From positions 1-7,760 of the forward strand of contig DDBP01000145.1 of assembly GCA_002332795.1 (NCBI GenBank): a DNA stretch of 7,760 nt, in the 5' to 3' direction. Source of the stretch: Anaerolineales bacterium UBA2029. GTDB taxonomy: Bacteria; Chloroflexota; Anaerolineae; Aggregatilineales; Aggregatilineaceae. The stretch's first letter is position 1. Each line of letters starts with the position of its first letter. The position numbers were made by a program, and so were the translations under genes. The notes under the pieces were generated by a model that searched no databases, was not told the DNA's origin, and saw only the letters and a program-made list of their open reading frames with translations. Positions 1 to 6,318 of this stretch are shown here, piece after piece.

Positions 1-2
1 CG

Positions 3-746
3 GTCGAACTCGAACTCGGCGGCAAGAATCCGCAGATCGTGCTGCCCGACGCCAATCTTGAGCTGGCGCTCGAAGGGTTGCTCTTCGGCGCGTTCGGCAC
101 AGCGGGGCAGCGGTGCACGGCTACCAGCCGCCTGATCCTGCACGAGGCGATCTACGATCAGTTCATGGAGATGCTGGTGCGCCGCACCGAAGCGCTGGTG
201 GTGGGCGATCCGCTCGACCCGCGCACGGATGTAGGCCCGGTGGTGGACGAAGCCGCGGGCCGCTCGATCATGAGCTATATCGAGATCGGCAAGCAGGAAG
301 CGACCCTGATCACCGGCGGCGAACGGCTCACCGGTGGCCTGTACGACGGCGGCTTCTTCATCAAGCCGACCATCTTCGTCACCGAGCATGGCACGCGCAT
401 CAGCAAAGAGGAAATCTTCGGGCCGGTGCTCAGCGTGATCAAAGTGGACAGCTACGAGGAAGCCATCCGCGTGGCCAACGACGTGGAGTATGGACTGTCG
501 TCGTCGGTGTATACGCGCGATGTCAACCTGGCCTTCCGCGCCATCGAAGACCTGGAGACGGGCATCACCTATATCAATGCGCCGACCATTGGCGCGGAGG
601 TGCATCTGCCTTTCGGCGGTGTCAAGAACACGGGCAATGGCGGGCGCGAGGCGGGCACCAGTGCCATTGACGAGTTCACCGAGATCAAGACGGTCTTTGT
701 GGACTACAGCAATCGCCTGCAGAAAGCGCAGATTCGCGAAGAGTAG
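3..746 (+). CDS. Aldehyde dehydrogenase family protein, 3' part (5' end outside window)
   Basis: This is the C-terminal 247 residues of an NAD(P)+-dependent aldehyde dehydrogenase, which oxidises an aldehyde to a carboxylate in the cytosol. The gene is already open at the left edge, and a usual ~500-residue protein means roughly half lies upstream. Visible family marks are ELGGKNP at the start of the fragment, whose Glu is the general base; GQRCTA with the nucleophilic Cys (codon 114-116); EEIFGPVLSV; and PFGGVKNTGNGGREAG near the C terminus. The C-terminal portion (INAPTIGAEVHLPFGG, then an acidic stretch ending in VFVDYS) recalls the ALDH7/aminoadipate-semialdehyde or pyrroline-carboxylate dehydrogenase groups, but substrate cannot be fixed from half a protein. 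All catalytic residues expected in this half are present, so it looks functional. A strong intrinsic terminator follows 25 bp after the stop, so this is the last gene of its transcript. Confidence 0.95.
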   Translation, partial: VELELGGKNPQIVLPDANLELALEGLLFGAFGTAGQRCTATSRLILHEAIYDQFMEMLVRRTEALVVGDPLDPRTDVGPVVDEAAGRSIMSYIEIGKQEATLITGGERLTGGLYDGGFFIKPTIFVTEHGTRISKEEIFGPVLSVIKVDSYEEAIRVANDVEYGLSSSVYTRDVNLAFRAIEDLETGITYINAPTIGAEVHLPFGGVKNTGNGGREAGTSAIDEFTEIKTVFVDYSNRLQKAQIREE

Positions 747-771
747 CGGTCATCTGGCACCGCAGCGCCTG

Positions 772-800
772 GCCCTCCGCGAGCAGCGGGGGGCTTTTTT
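772..800 (+). terminator. Intrinsic terminator of the aldehyde dehydrogenase gene
   Basis: A 9-bp stem (GCCCTCCGC at 772-780 against GCGGGGGGC at 786-794, with one T-G wobble) closes a 5-nt loop and is followed directly by six T residues (795-800). It sits 25 bp after the aldehyde dehydrogenase stop codon. This is a textbook rho-independent terminator and the clearest one in the window. Confidence 0.9.
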
Positions 801-931
801 GTGCCCGACAGCCGGCGTTACACCCCTATGCCCGTCCCGGCACCACACGGCGCAGGTCGCGTGGGAGAAGGCATGGAGGGGTGAGGGGCCACCCCGTGGC
901 GAAGGGGCTGGCCGGTCGCGGGGGGATCGGT

Positions 932-937
932 TACAAT
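932..937 (+). promoter_or_regulatory. Possible -10 element upstream of the membrane glycosyltransferase
   Basis: TACAAT differs from the consensus TATAAT at one base. No convincing -35 hexamer lies 16-18 bp upstream, so the call rests on the -10 and its position alone. If it is used, transcription starts near 944. The ATG overlapping this hexamer at 936 could then not be the start codon, which favours the SD-preceded ATG at 975. Confidence 0.3.
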
Positions 938-974
938 GCGCGGCCATCGGCATGGCATGTGGGAGCCTGACGGC

Positions 975-2579
975 ATGAATCGCTCGCTGCTACGCAGTCC
1001 GCGCGCGTGGTTCGCGTTGATTCTGGTCGCCTATGCGCTCTATGCGGGCGCGTTCATCTTCAAGACCAGCGCCCTGGTGGAGCAGAGCAGCTACGTCCCC
1101 CAGACGAAGCGCTACTTCGTGCTCTTCGACGACATGATGATTTCCATGCGCTATGCGCGTCACCTGGCGGAAGGGCAGGGGCTGGTCTGGAACCCCGGCG
1201 GGCCGCGCGTGGAAGGCTTCACCAACCCGCTGTGGGTGGGCTATATGGCGATCTTCCACTGGCTGGGCATAGACGAAGCGCTGACCAGCCTGTGCGTTCA
1301 GGTCAGCGGGGCGCTGTTCATCCTCCTGACGCTGATCGTCGTCCGGCGGCTGGCCGATCTGCTCACGGGCGATCCCTGGGCAGGCGTGGGCGCGGCGATT
1401 TTCACGGGCTTCTACCTGCCGCTCAATACCTGGAGCCTGCAGGGGACGGAAGTCAGCGTCCTGGCGCTGGCGCTGACGGTCGTCGCCTGGTGGACGCTGC
1501 GGTTGCTGCGGGCAGGGCGCTTCAGCGCCGGGCCGTACCTGCTGCTGGGCGCGACGACCTGGGTGCGCCCGGACATGGCCGTGCCCTTCGCCGCGCTGGC
1601 GTTGTTCCTGGCGCTGCAGGATCGCCCGCATCGTGCCCGTCACGTTCTGCTCGCCCCGCTGATCCTGGCCGCGTTCCTGGTGCCCCAATTCCTGTGGCGG
1701 CGCTGGTACTTCGGCGAATGGCTGCCCAATACCTACACGTTGAAGATGGCGGGCTATCCGCTGGTCAAGCGCGTCACGCACGGCTACGAAATCGCCACGC
1801 GCTTCCTGGTGCACTGGGGGGCATTGCCGCTGGGCGTGCTGGTCTTCCGCCGCGACCGGTTCGTCCGGCTGCTGCTCTGGCTCTTCGCCGCGCAAATGCT
1901 GTACAGCATCTATGTGGGCGGCGATGCCTGGGAGCACTACGGCGGGGCCAACCGCTACCTGAGCGTGGCCATCCCGCTGTGGTTCGTGCTGCTGTGGGCG
2001 ATGCTGCGCGCTGCGTATCATGCGCTTGCCCGCAGCGCTCGGACGCTGGCGCTGCCGCCCAAACCGGCGGCATTGCGAGCGGGTCTGCTGGTGAGCGGCC
2101 TTTACCTGCTGGTGACGTTCAACTACACCTACGGCACGGGAGCGCTCAAGGAGTGGCTGCTGCTCGAACCCTCGCTTTACGCAGGGGAGAACAAAGCCAA
2201 AGTGCAGCAGGCGCTGTTGCTGGAAGCGCTGACCACGCCGGACGCGACCATTGCCCTGGCCGGAGTGGGAATCGTGCCCTATTTCGCCGAACGTACCTAC
2301 ATTGACCTGCTGGGCAAGACCGATCCGGTCATTGCGCGCCTGCCCATGGATCAGACGATCATCCCGGAATTCAAGCCGGGACACATGAAATGGGACTACG
2401 CCTATTCGATCGGGACGCTCAAGCCCGACGTGGTGCTGGAACTGTGGGTGAAGCCGGAGGATGCGGGGCCGTATCTGGACGCCGACTATGAGATGATCTG
2501 GTTCCCGCCCAAGAAGGCCAACGTGTGGATGCGCAAGGGATCGCCGCGCATCCTGTGGGAGCGCATCTGGGGCGGGTAG
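975..2579 (+). CDS. Polytopic membrane GT-C type glycosyltransferase
   Basis: This 534-aa protein is likely an inner-membrane transferase that takes a sugar from a polyprenyl-phosphate donor and adds it to an envelope glycan or lipid; acceptor and sugar are unknown. I chose ATG 975 because GGGAG (961-965) lies 9 nt upstream. In-frame ATGs at 936 and 957 have poorer spacing, and 936 overlaps a -10-like hexamer. One hydrophobic segment (about residues 12-29) is followed by an Asp-Asp pair (52-53) in FDDMMISMRYA, the first-loop acidic motif typical of GT-C enzymes. WNPGGPRVEGFTNPLW (72-87) comes next, then many hydrophobic segments. A conserved-looking GGDAWEHYGGANRYL (about 315-329) and a C-terminal soluble part with PGHMKWDYAYSIG follow. 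From memory the layout resembles the mycobacterial AftB-like group and its bacterial relatives; the fold class is better supported than that family. It has its own upstream region and no + strand partner gene. Confidence 0.72.
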   Translation: MNRSLLRSPRAWFALILVAYALYAGAFIFKTSALVEQSSYVPQTKRYFVLFDDMMISMRYARHLAEGQGLVWNPGGPRVEGFTNPLWVGYMAIFHWLGIDEALTSLCVQVSGALFILLTLIVVRRLADLLTGDPWAGVGAAIFTGFYLPLNTWSLQGTEVSVLALALTVVAWWTLRLLRAGRFSAGPYLLLGATTWVRPDMAVPFAALALFLALQDRPHRARHVLLAPLILAAFLVPQFLWRRWYFGEWLPNTYTLKMAGYPLVKRVTHGYEIATRFLVHWGALPLGVLVFRRDRFVRLLLWLFAAQMLYSIYVGGDAWEHYGGANRYLSVAIPLWFVLLWAMLRAAYHALARSARTLALPPKPAALRAGLLVSGLYLLVTFNYTYGTGALKEWLLLEPSLYAGENKAKVQQALLLEALTTPDATIALAGVGIVPYFAERTYIDLLGKTDPVIARLPMDQTIIPEFKPGHMKWDYAYSIGTLKPDVVLELWVKPEDAGPYLDADYEMIWFPPKKANVWMRKGSPRILWERIWGG

Positions 2580-2597
2580 CGCCTACGTGTGCCGCCC
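2570..2597. other. Inverted repeat spanning both convergent stop codons
   Basis: GGGCGG (2570-2575) pairs with CCGCCC (2592-2597), and inside it GTAG (2576-2579) pairs with CTAC (2583-2586) around CGC, leaving a 5-nt bulge. The stop codons of the + strand glycosyltransferase (2577-2579) and of the minus-strand WXG100 gene (2583-2585) form the two halves of the inner palindrome. No T tract follows on either strand, so it is not a standard intrinsic terminator, though it could impede both convergent transcripts. Confidence 0.45.
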
Positions 2598-2891
2598 GAA
2601 CAACGCCGCCGCTGCTTCTTCCGCCTCGCGGATGATCTGGCTGATGCGGTTGACGGCATCGCCGGCGTCCTGCAGGGCATTGGCCAGACGGTGCAGGGCC
2701 GGGAACACGTCGTTGTGCATCTCGGCGTAGAAGGCGCTGGCTCCGCGCCCGATCCACCCGCCGTATTCCAGTTCGTCCACACAGCGTTGCAGGCGCGCGA
2801 TCAGCGCGTCTACGCCCTGGCTTTCCTGCTGGAACTCGTGGGCGATGGCGGCAAGTTCGTCGTAGTCGGCGCGGATGTGATCATTGGGCAT
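2583..2891 (-). CDS. WXG100 family (ESAT-6-like) protein
   Basis: This 102-residue, mostly helical protein matches the WXG100 size and layout. Helix 1 spans about residues 8-40, a turn carries Trp46-Ile-Gly48 (the W-x-G motif), and helix 2 spans about 52-98. WXG100 proteins usually form four-helix-bundle dimers and are exported by type VII (ESX/Yuk) systems, or serve as N-terminal modules of toxins. Here the protein stands alone: no EccC/EssC ATPase, partner WXG100 or toxin gene is in the window. The reading frame stays open further upstream to 3188, but that part is Arg-rich and overlaps a dispersed repeat. I therefore start at ATG 2889-2891, preceded on the minus strand by GGGGAGAG (complement of 2901-2908) with 9-nt spacing. 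The C-terminal tail shows no evident Tyr-x-x-x-Asp/Glu export signal. Export by type VII secretion is family-based inference. Confidence 0.82.
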   Translation of the reverse strand: MPNDHIRADYDELAAIAHEFQQESQGVDALIARLQRCVDELEYGGWIGRGASAFYAEMHNDVFPALHRLANALQDAGDAVNRISQIIREAEEAAAALFGRHT

Positions 2892-2941
2892 GTGGGCATT
2901 CTCTCCCCAGGGTGCAGAACATGGCTCATCGGGCGTGGTTG

Positions 2942-2970
2942 TTGTGAGGAGCGCCGCGCGGTGGTACAGT
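2942..2970 (+). promoter_or_regulatory. Possible forward promoter for the CYTH gene
   Basis: TTGTGA (2942-2947) and TACAGT (2965-2970) each match four or five of six sigma-70 consensus bases and are separated by exactly 17 bp. The predicted start near 2977 would give a leader of about 180 nt that runs through the palindromic repeat to the CYTH gene. A perfect inverted repeat (GTGAGGAG 2944-2951, CTCCTCAC 2985-2992) brackets it. This is a prediction from hexamers only. Confidence 0.35.
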
Positions 2971-3054
2971 GGGCGTGCTGGCACCTCCTCACTTCTTAGT
3001 GTACGCGAGAACGGGACACTACGCCAGCGATCGGAGATGCGAGCAAGGCTTTTT

Positions 3055-3132
3055 TCACCACAGAGCGCAGAGCGAACACACGGAAGGACATTCTCTGTAT
3101 CTTCCTGGCGTCCTCTGCGTTCTCGGCGGTGA
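3055..3132. repeat. Degenerate palindromic intergenic repeat
   Basis: The two ends are imperfect inverted copies. The left arm has TCACC, CGCAGAG and GGAAG in order from 3055. The reverse complement of the right arm, starting at 3132, also reads TCACC, then CGCAGAG, then GGAAG. A run of T (3050-3055) precedes the left end. The CACCACAGAG/CTCTGCGTTCTCGGCGGTGA wording is familiar to me from dispersed non-coding repeats scattered through many GC-rich bacterial genomes. It contains no gene of its own, and frames that stay open through it are spurious. Confidence 0.6.
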
Positions 3133-3159
3133 GGTTCTGCTGTGGCAAGGAAGAGGCGG

Positions 3160-3759
3160 ATGGGCGACAAAGACGAGACCGAAGTCAAGCTCTACGTGGG
3201 CGACCTGGCTCCGCTGGCGGAACGCCTGGTAGCGGCGGGCGCAGTACTGGAACATCCGCGCACCTACGAGCATAATATTCGCTACGACACGCCCGCCGGC
3301 GACCTGAGCCGACAGTACATTGTGTTGCGCCTGCGCCGCGACACGCGCGCTCGCCTGACTTACAAAGGCCCGGCAAGCATCAGCGAGGGCATCATGTCGC
3401 GCTTCGAGGCCGAAGTGACGGTAGACGACTTCGAGACGATGGATGGCATCCTGCGGGCGCTGGGCTATGTGCCCTTTGTGATCTACGAGAAGTACCGTAC
3501 CACGTACCGGCTTGGCGAAGTCGAAGTGGTGCTGGACGAGATGCCTTTCGGCAACTTCTGCGAGATCGAAGGGCCGCGCGCAGCCATCGTGGCGGCGCTG
3601 GAGGCGCTGGGATTGGCGGAGCATCCGCGCATCGGCACCAGTTACCTGGGCATGTTTGCCCAGCTCAAACAAATGCTGCATCTGCCTTTCCGCGACCTGA
3701 CCTTCGCCAATTTCGCAGGCATTGTCATTCCGCCGGAGGTGTTCGACCGACTCACATAA
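3160..3759 (+). CDS. CYTH domain protein, class IV adenylate cyclase / triphosphatase-like
   Basis: This 199-aa soluble protein has the CYTH tunnel fold, which binds triphosphate groups with paired acidic residues and metal. Members hydrolyse thiamine or inorganic triphosphate, or make cAMP (CyaB type). Motif order is intact: Glu6-x-Glu8-x-Lys10 (ETEVK), Arg57-x-Arg59, Lys69 in TYKGP, Glu83-x-Glu85, Lys111-x-x-Arg114-like basic pair (K111, R113), Asp126-Glu127, and FCEIEGP with Glu135 and Glu137. The VVLDEMPFGNFCEIEG wording fits the class IV cyclase group best, but that group contains many proteins of unproven activity. ATG 3160 was chosen because AAGGA (3147-3151) lies 8 nt upstream. A GTG at 3142 with GGTGAGG ahead of it is an alternative adding six residues. 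The gene stands apart from the kinase downstream by a 113-bp repeat-rich gap. Confidence 0.85.
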   Translation: MGDKDETEVKLYVGDLAPLAERLVAAGAVLEHPRTYEHNIRYDTPAGDLSRQYIVLRLRRDTRARLTYKGPASISEGIMSRFEAEVTVDDFETMDGILRALGYVPFVIYEKYRTTYRLGEVEVVLDEMPFGNFCEIEGPRAAIVAALEALGLAEHPRIGTSYLGMFAQLKQMLHLPFRDLTFANFAGIVIPPEVFDRLT

Positions 3760-3778
3760 ACCGCTTTTGTGCGCAGTT

Positions 3779-3840
3779 TTGAACAGGTTATGAACAGGGG
3801 TTTACAAACTTAACGGAAGGCGCGTACAAACTTAACGCGC
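3779..3840 (+). promoter_or_regulatory. Repeat-rich promoter/operator region upstream of the kinase-malQ pair
   Basis: Two direct repeats of TGAACAGG (3780-3787, 3791-3798) are 11 bp apart, about one helical turn. Two direct repeats of TACAAACTTAACG (3803-3815, 3825-3837) are 22 bp apart, about two turns. The second copy is framed by a perfect 6-bp inverted repeat, GCGCGT (3820-3825) and ACGCGC (3835-3840). Two sigma-70-like pairs fit with 18-bp spacers: TTGAAC 3779-3784 with TACAAA 3803-3808, and TTTACA 3801-3806 with TACAAA 3825-3830. The AT-rich block stands out from its GC-rich surroundings. A promoter with tandem regulator sites is the simplest reading; the regulator is unknown, and the downstream ROK protein has no DNA-binding domain. 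Confidence 0.5.
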
Positions 3841-3872
3841 TGGATAACAATCGTGCAGAAAGGGGGCACTCT

Positions 3873-4781
3873 ATGCTGGTTGGCGGTATCGAAGGGGGCG
3901 GGACGAAGTTCGTCTGCGCCATCGGCGACACGAGCGGGCAGGTGTTGCACCGCGAGCGCATCCCGACGACCACACCCGAAGAAACGCTGCGCCGCTCGGT
4001 GGAGTATTTCCAGGCGCAGCAGGCCGCGCGCGGCGAGAAGCTGGCGGCGATCGGCATTGCCTCGTTTGGGCCGGTTGACCTGAACCCGGCCTCGCCCCAC
4101 TACGGCTTCATCACGCGCACGCCCAAACCCGGCTGGTCGTATGCTGACGTGGCCGGAGCCGTGCGACGGGCCTTCCCCGACCTGCCGGTGGGCTTCGACA
4201 CCGATGTCAACGGGGCGGGGCTGGCCGAGCATCGCTGGGGCGCAGCGCGCGCATGGCAGACGTTCGTGTACATCACCGTGGGCACAGGCATTGGCGGCGG
4301 TGGCATGCACGAGGGGCGCACCCTGCGCGGCCTGATTCATCCGGAGATGGGGCACCTCCTGCTGCCCATTCGCGCCGACGATCCGCTGCAGCGCGGCGTC
4401 TGCCCGTTCCACGCCTACTGCTTTGAGGGGCTGGCGTCCGGGCCGTCTATCGAGAAGCGTTGGGGGCAGCGTGGCGAGACTCTGCCGCCCGACCACCCCG
4501 CGTGGGAACTGGAAGCGCATTATCTGGCGCACGCCATCATGGACATCATGGCCGTGCTGTCGCCGGAAGGGTTTGTGCTGGGCGGGAGCGTCATGCATCA
4601 GCGGCAATTGTTCCCGATGATCCGCGCCAAGGTAGCCGAACTGGCGAACGAGTACTTCGTACATCCGCGCCTGCAGAATCTGGACGAGTACATCGTCCCG
4701 CCAGGGTTGGGCGACGATGCGGGCGTATGTGGTGGCTTTGCCCTGGCGTTGGGGGCGTTGGAGGAGGCACAGCGTGTCTGA
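3873..4781 (+). CDS. ROK family sugar kinase, fructokinase-like
   Basis: This 302-aa kinase likely phosphorylates fructose (possibly mannose or glucose) with ATP in the cytosol. The N terminus GGIEGGGTKFVCAIG (4-18) is the phosphate-binding loop wording of ScrK/GmuE-type ROK fructokinases. The probable catalytic base is Asp111 in DTDVNGAG, and GTGIGGG follows. A zinc site is seen in HPEMGH with His161 plus C177-P-F-H180-A-Y-C183, the Cys/His set of the ROK consensus. There is no N-terminal helix-turn-helix, so it is a kinase and not a ROK repressor. ATG 3873 has GGGGG 6 nt upstream. The stop codon lies inside the next gene: the final 8 bp overlap the malQ start, so the two are very likely co-transcribed and translationally coupled. 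Sugar specificity is inferred from the motif wording only. Confidence 0.9.
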   Translation: MLVGGIEGGGTKFVCAIGDTSGQVLHRERIPTTTPEETLRRSVEYFQAQQAARGEKLAAIGIASFGPVDLNPASPHYGFITRTPKPGWSYADVAGAVRRAFPDLPVGFDTDVNGAGLAEHRWGAARAWQTFVYITVGTGIGGGGMHEGRTLRGLIHPEMGHLLLPIRADDPLQRGVCPFHAYCFEGLASGPSIEKRWGQRGETLPPDHPAWELEAHYLAHAIMDIMAVLSPEGFVLGGSVMHQRQLFPMIRAKVAELANEYFVHPRLQNLDEYIVPPGLGDDAGVCGGFALALGALEEAQRV

Positions 4782-6318
4782 ACACAGCGAGATTTTCCCC
4801 CGCGCGAGCGGGGTGTTGCTGCACCCGACTTCGTTACCCGGCCCCTATGGCATCGGCGACCTGGGCGCGTGGGCTTACCGCTTCGTGGACTGCCTGGCCG
4901 CTGCCGGGCAGAGCGTCTGGCAGGTGTTGCCGCTGGGACCGACGGGCTTCGGTGAGTCGCCCTATCAGGCGCTTTCCACCTTTGCGGGCAACACCAACCT
5001 GATCAGCCTCGACGGGCTGGTTGCCGACGGCTGGCTCACCGCCGACGAGCTGGCGGAGCGCCCCTACTTCTCACCCCGCAAGTGCGACTACGCCGCGGCC
5101 ATTGCCTTCCGCGACGAGATGCTCTCGCTGGCCTACGATCGCTTCGTGCGCGATGGCGAGGCTGTCGCGGCCTGCGAAGCCTGGTGTCGGCATCCGGATC
5201 GCTGGTGGCTGGACGACTTCGCGCTGTTCATGGCGCTGAAAGAGTATCACGGGGGGCGGCCCTGGGTGGACTGGACGGAGAGCGAGGTCTTCCGGGAGAA
5301 GCAGGCGTTGGCCGCCGCCCGCAACATGCACGCCACGCGCATCGCCGAACACCGCTTCCGGCAGTGGGTGTTCTTCCGTCAGTGGGATGCGCTGCGCGCC
5401 TATGCCAACAGCAAGGGCATCCGCATCGTCGGCGACATCCCCATCTACGTGGCGCACGACAGCGCCGACGTGTGGGTCAACCCCGAACTGTTCGACCTGG
5501 ACTTCTACGGACGGCCCAACTTCATCGCCGGTGTGCCGCCGGACTACTTCAGCGCGACCGGTCAGCGCTGGGGCAATCCCCTGTACCTGTGGGAGGAGCA
5601 TCAGCGCACGGGCTACGCCTGGTGGATTCAGCGCGTGCGGGCCACCCTGCAGATGGTGGACATCGTGCGCATTGATCACTTCCGCGGTTTCGACCTGTAC
5701 TACAAGATTCCCGCCGACCGTCCCACGGCGCAGGGCGGGCGCTGGGTCAACGGGCCGAAGATCGGTTTCTTCCGCGCCCTCAGCGCAGGCCTGGGCCGCG
5801 AACTGAATCAGTTGCCGATCATCGCCGAAGACCTGGGCGACGACCTGGGCGCGGCGATCGCGCTGCGCGATAGCCTGCATCTGCCGGGCATGGCCATCTT
5901 GCAGTTCGCCTTCAGTAGCTACGAAGGCGAGGAAAACCGTTTCCTGCCGCATCATCACGTGCCGAACATGGTGGTTTACACAGGCACGCACGACAACAAC
6001 ACCGTCTGGGGCTGGTGGACAAACGAGTCCAGCCCTGGCGAGCGCGAGCACCTGCGGCGCTACGTGGGCAAGGATCGCATAGACGAGCCGAACTGGGAAT
6101 TGATCCAGATGGGCATGGCCTCGCCGGCGCATACCTTCGTCGTGCCGTTGCAGGACGTGTTGGGGCTGGGGGCCACAGCGCGCATGAACAAGCCGGGCGT
6201 CCCGGCGGGGCAGTGGCGCTGGCGCTGCCTGCCCGCCGACCTGCCGCAGCAGATCGAGGGGACGCCCTGGGAGCGTCTGGCCGCGCTGACGCGAGCGCAC
6301 GGGCGGGCACAGGGCTAA
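4774..6318 (+). CDS. malQ: 4-alpha-glucanotransferase (amylomaltase)
   Basis: This 514-aa GH77 enzyme moves alpha-1,4-glucan segments between maltodextrins, releasing glucose, and acts in maltodextrin or glycogen turnover. Full family hallmarks are present: LLHPTSLPGPYGIGDLG near the N terminus, LPLGPTGFGESPYQ, GDIPIYVAHDSADVW, and the nucleophile Asp301 in VRIDHFRGF. The acid/base Glu352 in IIAEDLGDD and the transition-state Asp407 in GTHDNNT follow. Length fits the short bacterial amylomaltase type without an N-terminal extension. I chose GTG 4774 because GGAGGAGG (4760-4767) lies 6 nt upstream. The frame is open back to 4717, but that part is Trp/Arg-rich and lies in the kinase gene. The start overlaps the kinase stop by 8 bp, implying coupled expression. 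Glucose and fructose phosphorylation next to glucan cleavage suggests storage-sugar or starch/sucrose use. Confidence 0.97.
   Translation: MSEHSEIFPRASGVLLHPTSLPGPYGIGDLGAWAYRFVDCLAAAGQSVWQVLPLGPTGFGESPYQALSTFAGNTNLISLDGLVADGWLTADELAERPYFSPRKCDYAAAIAFRDEMLSLAYDRFVRDGEAVAACEAWCRHPDRWWLDDFALFMALKEYHGGRPWVDWTESEVFREKQALAAARNMHATRIAEHRFRQWVFFRQWDALRAYANSKGIRIVGDIPIYVAHDSADVWVNPELFDLDFYGRPNFIAGVPPDYFSATGQRWGNPLYLWEEHQRTGYAWWIQRVRATLQMVDIVRIDHFRGFDLYYKIPADRPTAQGGRWVNGPKIGFFRALSAGLGRELNQLPIIAEDLGDDLGAAIALRDSLHLPGMAILQFAFSSYEGEENRFLPHHHVPNMVVYTGTHDNNTVWGWWTNESSPGEREHLRRYVGKDRIDEPNWELIQMGMASPAHTFVVPLQDVLGLGATARMNKPGVPAGQWRWRCLPADLPQQIEGTPWERLAALTRAHGRAQG

Noticed and set aside
990..2384. Long open frame (464 codons) on the minus strand inside the glycosyltransferase gene
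   Set aside because: Its product is Gln/Arg/His-rich with no domain or membrane pattern. It is the antisense of a clear membrane-protein gene and is explained by GC-rich codon use.
2589..2999. Plus-strand open frame of 136 codons opposite the WXG100 gene
   Set aside because: It mirrors the WXG100 gene, has no SD, shows no recognisable motif, and continues into the non-coding gap.
2892..3188. N-terminal extension of the WXG100 protein to a 201-aa product
   Set aside because: The extra ~99 residues are Arg/Ser-rich, run through the palindromic repeat and lack an SD. The 102-aa form has an SD at the right spacing and the normal family length.
3777..3799. Tandem DnaA-box-like sequences (TTTTGAACA, TTATGAACA), hinting at a replication origin
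   Set aside because: Each differs from the TTATNCACA core at one or more key bases. There are only two, and no dnaA, dnaN or other origin gene is nearby.
3842..3851. GGATAACAAT, matching part of the E. coli lac operator
   Set aside because: The other half of the palindromic operator is missing, and a short match in unrelated bacteria is expected by chance.
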